Assembly: GCF_004570865.1 (NCBI RefSeq)
Contig: NZ_SPQS01000007.1
Coordinates: forward strand, 282,783-346,782
From: Bradyrhizobium frederickii
GTDB lineage: Bacteria > Pseudomonadota > Alphaproteobacteria > Rhizobiales > Xanthobacteraceae
Reading direction: 5' to 3'
Length of the DNA: 64,000 bases
A model generated the notes under the pieces. It was not told the origin of the DNA and searched no databases. It saw nothing but the letters and a program-made list of their open reading frames with translations. Positions 38,384-46,057 of this stretch are shown here, piece by piece. The translations under genes were made by a program, and so were the position numbers. Position 1 is the stretch's first letter. Each line of letters starts with the position of its first letter.

Positions 38384-39174
38384 TTCGCGATCTCCATCCC
38401 CGCGGGCAATGAGCCGGCCTGTTGAACCTCCTCGGCGAGATTCGGGGCGATATCGTCCTCCGTCCGCGTCGTGCCGGGGATGCGCACCGCCCGGTCGATC
38501 AGCGCCATGCCCTGATAGGCAATCAGCGCCAGCGCGAGGTAGATCAGCGTTGCAGCGCCGAACGCCGTGAAGGTCTGGAACGTCGCTTCGCTGATCTGGC
38601 GCGCCTGGGCCGTGAGCTCCATCAGCCCGATCGTGAGGGCGACCGAGGTGTTCTTGTAGATGCCCATCACCTCGCTGGTAAGGCTTGGCACGATCAAACG
38701 CAGCGCCTGCGGCACGATGATGTGGCGATAGGTCAGATACCCGCCGAGCCCAAGCGCACTCGCCGCCTCGGCCTGTCCTCTCGGCAGGGCCTCGATCCCC
38801 GCACGGACCTGCTCGGCGATCCTTGCTGCGGTGTAGAGCCCGAGGCAAATGAGCGCCGGAAAGAACGATCCCCAGGGCGGCGGAATCTGCTTGATCGCAT
38901 TTCCGAGCGTCGTGGGCAGTATCTCCGGCAGGACGAAGTACCAGAGGAACATCTGCACCAGGACGGGGATGTTGCGGAAGATCTCGACATAGAGCCGCGC
39001 AAGCGCCGCGACAGCCCGGTTCTGCACGGTGCGGCCGATGCCGACGACGATCCCAAGGGCAAAGGCGATCCACCAGCCGAAGAAGGCCAGTGCCAGGGTC
39101 CAGCCGAGGCCCGACAACAGCCAGTCGATATAGCGCTGGCCATCCGCCGTCTGTTCAAAAAGCACTGCGAACAT
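38380..39174 (-). CDS. gltJ: Amino acid ABC transporter permease, GltJ-like
   Basis: First permease subunit, 264 residues. Membrane helices begin at about residue 20, and the EAA loop is readable as [29 protein letters not shown] (split here by eye). It has a longer periplasmic loop than the partner, as is typical for GltJ. An ATG at 39174 follows GAGG. The last ~25 residues form a charged tail ([20 protein letters not shown]). Gene order gltI-gltJ-gltK-gltL is as in E. coli. Confidence 0.92.
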   Translation of the reverse strand: MFAVLFEQTADGQRYIDWLLSGLGWTLALAFFGWWIAFALGIVVGIGRTVQNRAVAALARLYVEIFRNIPVLVQMFLWYFVLPEILPTTLGNAIKQIPPPWGSFFPALICLGLYTAARIAEQVRAGIEALPRGQAEAASALGLGGYLTYRHIIVPQALRLIVPSLTSEVMGIYKNTSVALTIGLMELTAQARQISEATFQTFTAFGAATLIYLALALIAYQGMALIDRAVRIPGTTRTEDDIAPNLAEEVQQAGSLPAGMEIAK

Positions 39175-39254
39175 GGCCAACCTCGAAGCTCCGGATGCGA
39201 GAGAGGATCGGCGTGCCAATGAAACCCGGTTGAAACCCCGGTCCTTATCTCCGG

Positions 39255-40157
39255 CTAATCGACCGCGTCGCTGGGATGGGCGATCCGTTGCTGCAGTTCG
39301 TCCGTCAGCGGGAAGGCGAGATTCTCGCCCTTTGGCGGAATCGCGCGGGTAAACCACTTGGCGTAAGTCTTTTCGAACTGGCCCGAGGCCATCTGCTTCG
39401 ACAGGACGTCGTCAACGAGCGCCTTGAAGCCGGTATCGCCCTTCGTGAACATCAGGCCATAATAGATCTTGGCGTAGCCCTCGGGGAGAAAGATCAGCGC
39501 ATCCGGCTTCGCAGCGGCGGCCTTGAGGCCGGCGAGCAGGATATCGTCCTCCATGAAGGCGGCCGCGCGGCCGGTATTCAGCATCAGGAAGGATTCGGCG
39601 TGGTCTTTCGCCTGGACGATGTTGAAGCCCAGCTGCTCCTTGGCGTTCACGCCCTGCGCAAAACCGACCGCGTTGGAGCCCTGGGTCACGACGATGGTCT
39701 TGCCCTTGAGATCGCCCGCCGTCTTCAGGCCACTATCCGCCTTGACCAGCCAGCGCGGCTGGCTAACGAAGGTGGCGACCGAGAACGAGACCTGCTCCTG
39801 CCGCTTCCTGTCGTTCGCCGTGCCGCCGCACTCGATGTCGATGGTGCCGCTTTGAATGAGCGGGATCCGGTTGGACGAGTTCACCGGCGTGTATTTAACG
39901 GCGAGATTGGGCAGGTTCAGCTCCGTCTTGACCCTCTCGACGATCGCCGCGCAGAGATCCAGCGAGAAGCCGATCGGCTTTTGATCGGGACCGAGATAGG
40001 AGAACGGAATGGAAGCCTCGCGGTGACCGATGGTGATGGCCCCGCTCGACTTGATCCTGGCGAGCGTCGGACTGTCGGCCGCGATCGACGGTGCAGCAAA
40101 GGCGGCGGCGGCCGCGAGGCCGGACAGAACGCCCCAGACACGCGCGAAACCAGTCAT
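39255..40157 (-). CDS. gltI: Glutamate/aspartate-type ABC substrate-binding protein, GltI-like
   Basis: Periplasmic binding protein of 300 residues. A signal peptide (MTGFARVWGVLSGLAAAAAF, cut after SIAA) precedes a cluster 3 solute-binding domain. Strings such as ITIGHREASIPFSYLGPDQK, SSNRIPLIQSGTIDIECGG and AKDHAESFLMLNTGRAAAFM closely follow E. coli GltI, so acidic amino acids or relatives are the likely ligand. Of two ATG codons 6 bp apart, the one at 40157 has the better spacing from GGGGAG. It lies 24 bp after the aminotransferase gene and 80 bp before the permeases. Confidence 0.94.
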   Translation of the reverse strand: MTGFARVWGVLSGLAAAAAFAAPSIAADSPTLARIKSSGAITIGHREASIPFSYLGPDQKPIGFSLDLCAAIVERVKTELNLPNLAVKYTPVNSSNRIPLIQSGTIDIECGGTANDRKRQEQVSFSVATFVSQPRWLVKADSGLKTAGDLKGKTIVVTQGSNAVGFAQGVNAKEQLGFNIVQAKDHAESFLMLNTGRAAAFMEDDILLAGLKAAAAKPDALIFLPEGYAKIYYGLMFTKGDTGFKALVDDVLSKQMASGQFEKTYAKWFTRAIPPKGENLAFPLTDELQQRIAHPSDAVD

Positions 40158-40181
40158 GTGCATCTCCCCTCTAAAAACAGT

Positions 40182-41342
40182 CTAGGCGGCCCTGGATGAC
40201 GGCTTCACGCCGCGCCGCTTGATGACGTCGATCAGGCGATCGACGTCGGCGAACGAGTTGAACATTCCGAACGACACGCGAATGCCGTCGCGCTCCGGCG
40301 ATACGCGAATGCCGTTCTGCTCGAAATGGCCGAGCCATTCGGCGGCAGGAAGCGCGATAACGTAGATGTGCGGCGCGCGGTGCCGCCGCTCGCGCGGACC
40401 AACGAGGCGCACGTCCAGCGCATCGAGGCCGGCGATGAGATGATCGCCGAGATCGAGACAATGGTTCTGAATGTTCTGCACGCCCAGGGCTTCGATCATG
40501 TCGAGCGAGGCGCCGAGCGCGTGGATCGCCGGAAGATTGAAGTTGCCGAGCTCGAAGCGGCGCGCGCTCGCGGCGAGCTCGAGCCCGTCGGGCCGGGCGA
40601 TCAGGTCGGCCGGGACCTCCGCGAGGCTGGCGGCGGCGAGATAGGCGGGCTCGAGCTCGGTCCTGGATTTGTCCCAGACCAGCAGGCCAAGCCCCTGCGG
40701 CACGAGCAGGCCCTTATGGCTGCCCGATCCGATGAAGGTCGCACGCATTGCCCTGGCGTCGATCGGCACGACGCCGATCGCCTGCATCACGTCGACGATG
40801 AAATAGAGCCCCTTCTCCGCGCAGAGCGCGCCGATGCTTTCGACGTCGAAACGATGACCGGCGTGGAAGGTCACCTGCGACATCGAGATCGCCCGGGTCT
40901 TCTCGCCGAGATGCGGACGAAGGCTGTCTGCGTCCACGACCTCCGTCATCGGCGCAAAATCGACCGTCACGCCCTTGCGTCTCAGATTGAGGAAGGCGTA
41001 GGCGTTGTTGGGATGATCGCCATGGATCATCAGCACCCTGTCGCCGGCGCGCAGGGGCAGCGCGTTGGCGGCGATGTTCATGCTTTCCGAGGTGTTCTTG
41101 GTGAAGGCGATCGCATCGGCCGTCACTCCGAGAAGCCGCGCCAGCTTCGCGCGGGTCTGCTCGACGCGGTCGAGCCACACGCTTTTCGGGCCGGCGGTCT
41201 CAAGACCCTCGCGGAGGAAGAGATCGATCGCCGCCTTGACCGGCCGCGCCAGCGGCGTCTGGAAACCGGAGTCGAGATAGGTGATGCGCTCGACGGCCGG
41301 AAATTCCTTCCGCACGGCATCGACGTCGTAATGGCGAGGCAT
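40182..41342 (-). CDS. Class V aminotransferase/desulfurase-fold PLP enzyme
   Basis: Pyridoxal phosphate enzyme of 386 residues of the NifS/isopenicillin N epimerase-like class. The cofactor lysine is K210 in GSGSHKGLL and the pyridine-binding Asp is D184 in FIVDVMQAIGV; AFTKNTSESMN binds phosphate and SMSQVTFHAGHR lies near the pocket. No catalytic Cys loop typical of cysteine desulfurases is evident, so an aminotransferase, epimerase or lyase acting on an imported amino acid is more likely. It is the first gene of the operon with gltI-L. The ATG at 41342 follows GGGAG. It is divergent from the IclR gene (180-bp spacer). Confidence 0.88.
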   Translation of the reverse strand: MPRHYDVDAVRKEFPAVERITYLDSGFQTPLARPVKAAIDLFLREGLETAGPKSVWLDRVEQTRAKLARLLGVTADAIAFTKNTSESMNIAANALPLRAGDRVLMIHGDHPNNAYAFLNLRRKGVTVDFAPMTEVVDADSLRPHLGEKTRAISMSQVTFHAGHRFDVESIGALCAEKGLYFIVDVMQAIGVVPIDARAMRATFIGSGSHKGLLVPQGLGLLVWDKSRTELEPAYLAAASLAEVPADLIARPDGLELAASARRFELGNFNLPAIHALGASLDMIEALGVQNIQNHCLDLGDHLIAGLDALDVRLVGPRERRHRAPHIYVIALPAAEWLGHFEQNGIRVSPERDGIRVSFGMFNSFADVDRLIDVIKRRGVKPSSRAA

Positions 41343-41475
41343 CCCATTCTCCCGATCAGCGCACCCGGCGGGGCCGTGGACGGCACTGCACAAATCCCAA
41401 TCACCTGTCGGCAACGCCAACGATATGGGCAACCCGCTCAGGCGGTCTAGATTTATTTTCATATTTCAATAGTAT

Positions 41476-41491
41476 TCATTCCGAAAAATGA
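41476..41491. promoter_or_regulatory. Candidate operator in the aminotransferase/iclR spacer
   Basis: TCATT-N6-AATGA, an inverted repeat in the AT-rich part of the divergent spacer, 32-47 bp before the IclR start and 134-149 bp before the aminotransferase start. The position fits a site for the neighbouring IclR regulator. The symmetry is short, so this is tentative. Confidence 0.3.
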
Positions 41492-41522
41492 TAATTATGC
41501 AGTTCGAACCGAGGGAGGACAA

Positions 41523-42323
41523 ATGCCTAAGATCAACGCCGATGGACCGCTCGACCGGGCATTCGCGATCATTGGCCATGTCGCCGGCCAAGTCAGAGCC
41601 GTCTCGGTTGCGGAGATCGCCAGCGCACTGGCCCTCCCGCTGCCGACCGCGCATCGTCTGATCGGCAATCTCGAGCAGCGCGGGCTTCTGCAGAAGGCGT
41701 TGGGGACAAAGCGCTACGTGGTCGGCAATCAACTGGTCACGCTGTCGGCCAAGGTCATCGGCGCGGCCTTCCGCACCGCGCGCCGGCACGCCGTGCTGCG
41801 CGCCGTGGCGGCCGAGATCGGCGAGCAATGCGAGATCGGCGTCGTGCGGGACAACGTCGTTGCCTATGTCGACAGTGTCCGCGTGTCGCAGCCGCAGGGG
41901 CTGCAGTTCAATCCGGGCGAAGCGGCGCCGCTCCACTGCACCTCGACCGGCAAGATCTATATGAGCCGGCTGCCGGAGCGGGCGCGTGAGAAGCTGTGCC
42001 GCGCACTTGCGCTCACCAAGTACACCGAGACTACCATCGTCGATGTCGAAAACCTGATGAAGGTCCTCGACGAGACCCGCAAGCGCGGCTGGGCCAAGAC
42101 CAATGAAGAATACGTGCGAGGGGTGGTCGGCTGCGCCGTGCCCATCCTGTCTCCGGACCGCGAACTGATCGCCTGCCTCGGCGTCTCCGTTCCCGTGGCC
42201 CGCGTGAGCTTCGCCGAGCTGGACCGTTTCATCGCGCCGCTTCAGAAAGCCGCCGCGCTGCTCTCCGAAACCATCCTCCAGGTCGACGAGGACGGTGCGG
42301 ACGATGGATCAGATAATCTCTAG
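41523..42323 (+). CDS. IclR-family transcriptional regulator
   Basis: Regulator of 266 residues. A winged helix-turn-helix (residues 10-75, SVAEIASALALPLPTAHRLIGNLEQRGLL) is followed by the IclR ligand domain with AAPLHCTSTGKIYMSRLPE and VGCAVPILSPD-type strings. The ATG at 41523 is preceded by GGGAGG at ideal distance. It is divergent from the aminotransferase-gltIJKL operon and most likely controls it, sensing an amino acid-derived metabolite. Its TAG stop overlaps the stop of a decayed transporter fragment on the other strand. Confidence 0.93.
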   Translation: MPKINADGPLDRAFAIIGHVAGQVRAVSVAEIASALALPLPTAHRLIGNLEQRGLLQKALGTKRYVVGNQLVTLSAKVIGAAFRTARRHAVLRAVAAEIGEQCEIGVVRDNVVAYVDSVRVSQPQGLQFNPGEAAPLHCTSTGKIYMSRLPERAREKLCRALALTKYTETTIVDVENLMKVLDETRKRGWAKTNEEYVRGVVGCAVPILSPDRELIACLGVSVPVARVSFAELDRFIAPLQKAAALLSETILQVDEDGADDGSDNL

Positions 42324-42453
42324 CTCCGCATCGCCCGCCGCGACCACAGCAGCGTCACTGCCCCCCGCGCGATGCCGGCTGCGAGCACGACGAGCACCAG
42401 CATGCCGCGGCCGTTGCGTTGAAGCCGATCACGAGCGCGACGCAAGCCGACGC
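42320..42453 (-). pseudogene. Decayed 3' fragment of an MFS transporter gene
   Basis: On the minus strand this stretch reads ...MLVLVVLAAGIARGAVTLLWSRRAMRS-stop, which matches the C-terminus of the intact MFS protein at 44770-45984 (LLVFIVLAAGIALGPLALLWARRGHSG). Nucleotides 42343-42402 align without gaps to about 44803-44862, and 42402-42453 align to about 45081-45133. The ~220 bp between those two blocks is missing and the frame is broken at the join. AGCAGCCA occurs at both edges of the missing stretch in the intact gene, suggesting a deletion between short direct repeats. It lies 2.3 kb from the intact copy. Confidence 0.8.
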
Positions 42454-42497
42454 ATCGTTTCGGCGCCAATACAGCAGCGCTCCCGTCTCGCCGTTCA

Positions 42498-42526
42498 GCT
42501 TTGATACGTCGGGCAAAGCACCGGCA
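42498..42526. repeat. Dispersed intergenic repeat, copy 2
   Basis: Begins GCTTTGATACGTCGGGCA and matches the copy at 36817-36845 at 27 of 29 positions. It sits between the convergent iclR-type and AI-2E permease genes, 13 bp from the latter's stop. Confidence 0.6.
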
Positions 42527-42538
42527 CCGGTCGAACTC

Positions 42539-44524
42539 TTACGCTGCAGCCGTCGGTGAGTTCTTCAGCCCGAGGGCCTCGCCCGCCGACCCCGTCAACC
42601 CCGTTGCCTCGATGCACAGCCTGACGGCCTCGCCGATGCTCGTCGCAACGAGGTCGGCTTTGGCGCTCTCCCGCAGCAATTCCAGCGCAGCCGCGTCAAT
42701 GTCTTTGACCCAGCAGCCCAGAATGATGGTTGCCTTCGGCAATTTTCGCCTCAGACGCCGGACGGAATACCGCATGTGTGCCGCACTGCGGGCATCGAGA
42801 TAGACCAGGCAAATCATTGAGACTCCCGTCGTGTCGAGGCGGAAGACATTCGTCGTGGAAAGCGATTCCGGCCCTTCGACTCGGGCCGCGAGGCCATGCT
42901 CCGTCGACAGCTGGGCCAGCATGATCGCGGCCGCCTCATCGATGAGGCTGCGTCCGGCCACGCACAGAACGGGGTGCTCGCCTTGCCAATCCAGCGGGAG
43001 AGTTTCCCTGCGGAGATAAGGCAAGCGTTCATTGACCGCATTTTCTGCAACGGCTTCCACCGCCGACCATGCTTCGGCGTCGCTGGTTGAATTGCTCTTC
43101 GCCAGCGGTCGGTCGTCCTGATCGGAAAGGTCGCTGGTGAACTCGCTGACGGCGTCCCGGATCTTGGTAAGACGTTCCTGGTCAAGTGCATCGCGTTCGG
43201 CGTCGGCTTGCGCCAGCTGCAAACCCTTCAGGGCGACCTCGTCATAGTACGATGCCAGCGAACGCTCTTTCAGAAACTCTTCGGCTTTTTCGGCCGCTTC
43301 CGTCGGGTCCCCCGCCAGCATCCGTTGATAGAATATTTCCGGAGGAGAAAGCGCTGGCCGGTCGCCGAACATGACGTCGAGAAATTCCAGTCGCTCCACG
43401 TGCCGGCCGAGCACCACGAGGCAAACCGTCAACGGTGTGGCGAGGACGAGCCCGATCGGGCCCCAAAGCGCTGTCCAGAACGTAGCCGATGCGACTACGG
43501 CAATGGGCGAAAGCCCCGTGCTGTGACCGTAAACCATCGGCTCGATGACATGGCCCACCAACGGTTCCACAACAAAAAATAGGGCGAGAGTCCAAAGCAG
43601 CATCGACCAGCCGGGATCGACGGCGACCGCCAGCGCCAACGGGAATGCGGCCGCGATAACGGCGCCGACATAGGGGACGAAGCGAAGCGCAGCCGCGAGG
43701 ATACCCCAGAGAATCGCGCTTGGAATTCCGATGAACCACAGGCCGGTGCCGATCACCACGCCGAAACCGCCATTCAGGACGAGCTGGGTCAGAAACAGCC
43801 TGCTGAGCCGGCTCGCGGCATCGTCCAGTGCAGCCGTCGTACGCTGCAAATCCGACGAACCGGCCAGCCGAATAAAGCGATTACGAAGATCCTCGCGCTG
43901 AATGAGAATGAAGATAACGAAAATAATGATGATGCCGGTGGTCGCGAGCGGATGAATGAGTGGGGAAATCAAGGTCCGCAGGCTTTCCAACGCGCCGGGA
44001 TCCGGCTGGCGTACTTCGACCGGCACCGGTGGCGCGAAGGCATTCGAGCCGGCGATCGTGCCGATCTTAGGCGCAGATGCGGCGTCTTTCGGTTTATCGA
44101 GCTCCTTGCCGAGATCCTTCAGCATATCGGAAGCACGCTCCAGCGTGCCCCGCCCCGCTCTGGTATCTCGAAACGACTGGATCTTTTCGCTGATCGTCGA
44201 TTGGTAGCGAGGAAGGTCACCGGCGAGTTGCGTCAATTGCGCGGCGAGAAGGCTTCCTATGGCAAAAATAAGCATGAAGGCAGCGACCACCACGCTCACG
44301 ACTGCCAATCCCCGCGGGACATGGATACGCTGCAATATTCCGACCAGTGGCGCCAGCACGAAGCTGAGGAGAATAGCCAGCGCAACGGGCACGAAAATAT
44401 CCCGGCCGAAATACAGCATCGCAATTATGATGACGGTGAGAATCGCTGTCGCCACTGCACCAAGCAGCGCCATCAGTTCCTCGGTGGTGCGTGGTTTGAA
44501 AGGCTGTCTCGCTACAGGCCTCAT
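42539..44524 (-). CDS. AI-2E family permease with long C-terminal cytoplasmic extension
   Basis: Membrane protein of 661 residues. Residues 1-375 are a typical AI-2E/PerM exporter: about eight helices with VLAPLVGILQRIHVPRGLAV early and the GFGVVIGTGLWFIGIPSAILWGILAA and PLTVCLVVLGRHV regions later. The remaining ~285 residues are not part of the usual permease. They include a helical charged segment (AEKAEEFLKERSLASYYDEVALKGL) and an alpha/beta domain (HPVLCVAGRSLIDEAAAIML, SMICLVYLDARSAAHM, ATIILGCW) that resembles a cobalamin-binding-type Rossmann fold without the DxHxxG motif. Base composition looks more AT-rich than the neighbours, consistent with transfer. Function and substrate unknown. 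Confidence 0.88.
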   Translation of the reverse strand: MRPVARQPFKPRTTEELMALLGAVATAILTVIIIAMLYFGRDIFVPVALAILLSFVLAPLVGILQRIHVPRGLAVVSVVVAAFMLIFAIGSLLAAQLTQLAGDLPRYQSTISEKIQSFRDTRAGRGTLERASDMLKDLGKELDKPKDAASAPKIGTIAGSNAFAPPVPVEVRQPDPGALESLRTLISPLIHPLATTGIIIIFVIFILIQREDLRNRFIRLAGSSDLQRTTAALDDAASRLSRLFLTQLVLNGGFGVVIGTGLWFIGIPSAILWGILAAALRFVPYVGAVIAAAFPLALAVAVDPGWSMLLWTLALFFVVEPLVGHVIEPMVYGHSTGLSPIAVVASATFWTALWGPIGLVLATPLTVCLVVLGRHVERLEFLDVMFGDRPALSPPEIFYQRMLAGDPTEAAEKAEEFLKERSLASYYDEVALKGLQLAQADAERDALDQERLTKIRDAVSEFTSDLSDQDDRPLAKSNSTSDAEAWSAVEAVAENAVNERLPYLRRETLPLDWQGEHPVLCVAGRSLIDEAAAIMLAQLSTEHGLAARVEGPESLSTTNVFRLDTTGVSMICLVYLDARSAAHMRYSVRRLRRKLPKATIILGCWVKDIDAAALELLRESAKADLVATSIGEAVRLCIEATGLTGSAGEALGLKNSPTAAA

Positions 44525-44769
44525 TTACCGTCCCTGTCCCCGTCGTCCGCTGAGCGCAGATTGATTTCAGCTGCAAGGGCGCAGGACGACACTGCATAGG
44601 ACAGCCGCTCAGGGCACTCGTCCATACGGTCTTCATGAGCGGGGCCCTATTTGCGGCCGCGCCGTGGCACGCCAACCGGTCTGCCCTGAAAAGGTTCCCG
44701 ACTGCGGGTCATGATCACGCGCACGCGGGGACTCTACACGCTGGTGTTTTCATGTTGGAGCGGGTGTGC

Positions 44770-45984
44770 TCACGATGGCCGCTTGCCGGAATGCCCTCTC
44801 CGCGCCCACAGCAGCGCCAGGGGCCCCAGCGCAATGCCGGCCGCGAGCACGATGAACACCAGCAGCCAGCCGCTCGCCCTCTGCGGACCGCCGGCGATGT
44901 CGAGCGCGACGCCGGTTCCCCAGGCGCCGAGCGCCGACAAGCCGAAGCCGACCGTCGAATGCAGGGCCAGGGTCGCGCCGCGATGCTCGGAGGTGGCCGC
45001 CGCCGACATGCCCGCGGTCAACGCACCTGAATCAGCGGGCACGGTCAGGCCGTAGATCATCAGCAGCAGCGCGAGCAGCCATGCCGGGGCCGTTGCGTTG
45101 AGGCCGATCGCCAGCGCGACGCAAGCCGACGCGATCATCACGACCGTGATGGCGCGATGCCGTCCGAATTTCAGGGCGGCCTCGTTGCCGAGGATGCTGG
45201 CGGGCATCGAGATCACCGCGAAGCAGAAGCTCATCAGCACCGGCGTCATCCAGGACGGCCCACCCTGATGCGCAACGACGAAAGTCCAGAACCCGACCAG
45301 CCAGGTGCGAATGCCGTAGAGCTCGAAGCAGTGGGCGCCGTAACCGAGGATGTAACCGAGCGCCTCGCGATTGGCGAGGACGGGCGCGAAGTTGAGAAGA
45401 CGCCCGGACTTCGGCGCCGGCCGCCGTCCATCGATCAGGAGGCACGCGACCACCATCGCGATGGGACCGACGCCGGTGACGAAGAACGCGGTCCGCCACC
45501 CCCAGCGATCGGCGAGGATCTGCGCAACCAGGAACGACAGGCCGACGCCGACCGAGAAGCTCGAAGTGTACAGCGTCACCGCCCGCGAGGTGTCGCCGGC
45601 GGGCAACCGGTCCGTCAGCGCCTTCAGCCCCGGCATGTAGGCGCCGGCGAAGCCCAATCCTGCGAGCGACCAGATGATGGTGCCCGACCAGAATCCCTCG
45701 GCGAAGAAGCCGAAGGCGGCGGTCGCAAGCCCGCTGACGATGGAGCCCCAGAGCAGCACGATCCGCGCGTCGATGCGATCGGTCAGCGTCGTCAGCACCG
45801 GGACGGCCAGCATGTAGCCGAACGCATAGCCGCTCGCCATCAGGCCGCCTTCGGCGGCAGACAGCCCCCACGCCGGCATCAGATGCTGCGCCAAATTCGC
45901 GGACAGCGTCACGTGCGGCAGCAGATTGCCGAGCTGGCCGATGCACATTGCCGCAATCAGCGGTCCCCCGCTCAGGCTGCGAAT
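44770..45984 (-). CDS. MFS transporter of the arsenic locus, possible AUU start
   Basis: Major facilitator of 404 residues with 12 predicted helices; the motif A-type loop is LTDRIDARIVLLWG. It lies 73 bp after arsO in the minus-strand arsenic arm, so it is a candidate exporter for an arsenical formed by ArsO. No ATG, GTG or TTG exists in frame between the arsO stop and residue 13. A strong GGAGGAG box stands five bases before an ATT codon at 45984, which would give IRSLSGGPLIAAM and a complete first helix. Otherwise translation starts at the ATG at 45948 within helix 1. Its 3' end has a decayed copy at 42320-42453. Confidence 0.85.
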   Translation of the reverse strand: MRSLSGGPLIAAMCIGQLGNLLPHVTLSANLAQHLMPAWGLSAAEGGLMASGYAFGYMLAVPVLTTLTDRIDARIVLLWGSIVSGLATAAFGFFAEGFWSGTIIWSLAGLGFAGAYMPGLKALTDRLPAGDTSRAVTLYTSSFSVGVGLSFLVAQILADRWGWRTAFFVTGVGPIAMVVACLLIDGRRPAPKSGRLLNFAPVLANREALGYILGYGAHCFELYGIRTWLVGFWTFVVAHQGGPSWMTPVLMSFCFAVISMPASILGNEAALKFGRHRAITVVMIASACVALAIGLNATAPAWLLALLLMIYGLTVPADSGALTAGMSAAATSEHRGATLALHSTVGFGLSALGAWGTGVALDIAGGPQRASGWLLVFIVLAAGIALGPLALLWARRGHSGKRPS

Positions 45985-46057
45985 GCTCTCCTCCCGTCTG
46001 GTGGGATCCTGTCTTGCGCGATCGCGGGAGCAGGAGCGCGCAGCCCAGCAATCCGCA

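Noticed and set aside
37688..39073. A long minus-strand frame suggesting a fused double permease
   Set aside because: Only the C-terminal 231 residues are permease; the front part is an out-of-frame reading of the gltJ gene. The 4-bp ATGA overlap shows two separate genes.
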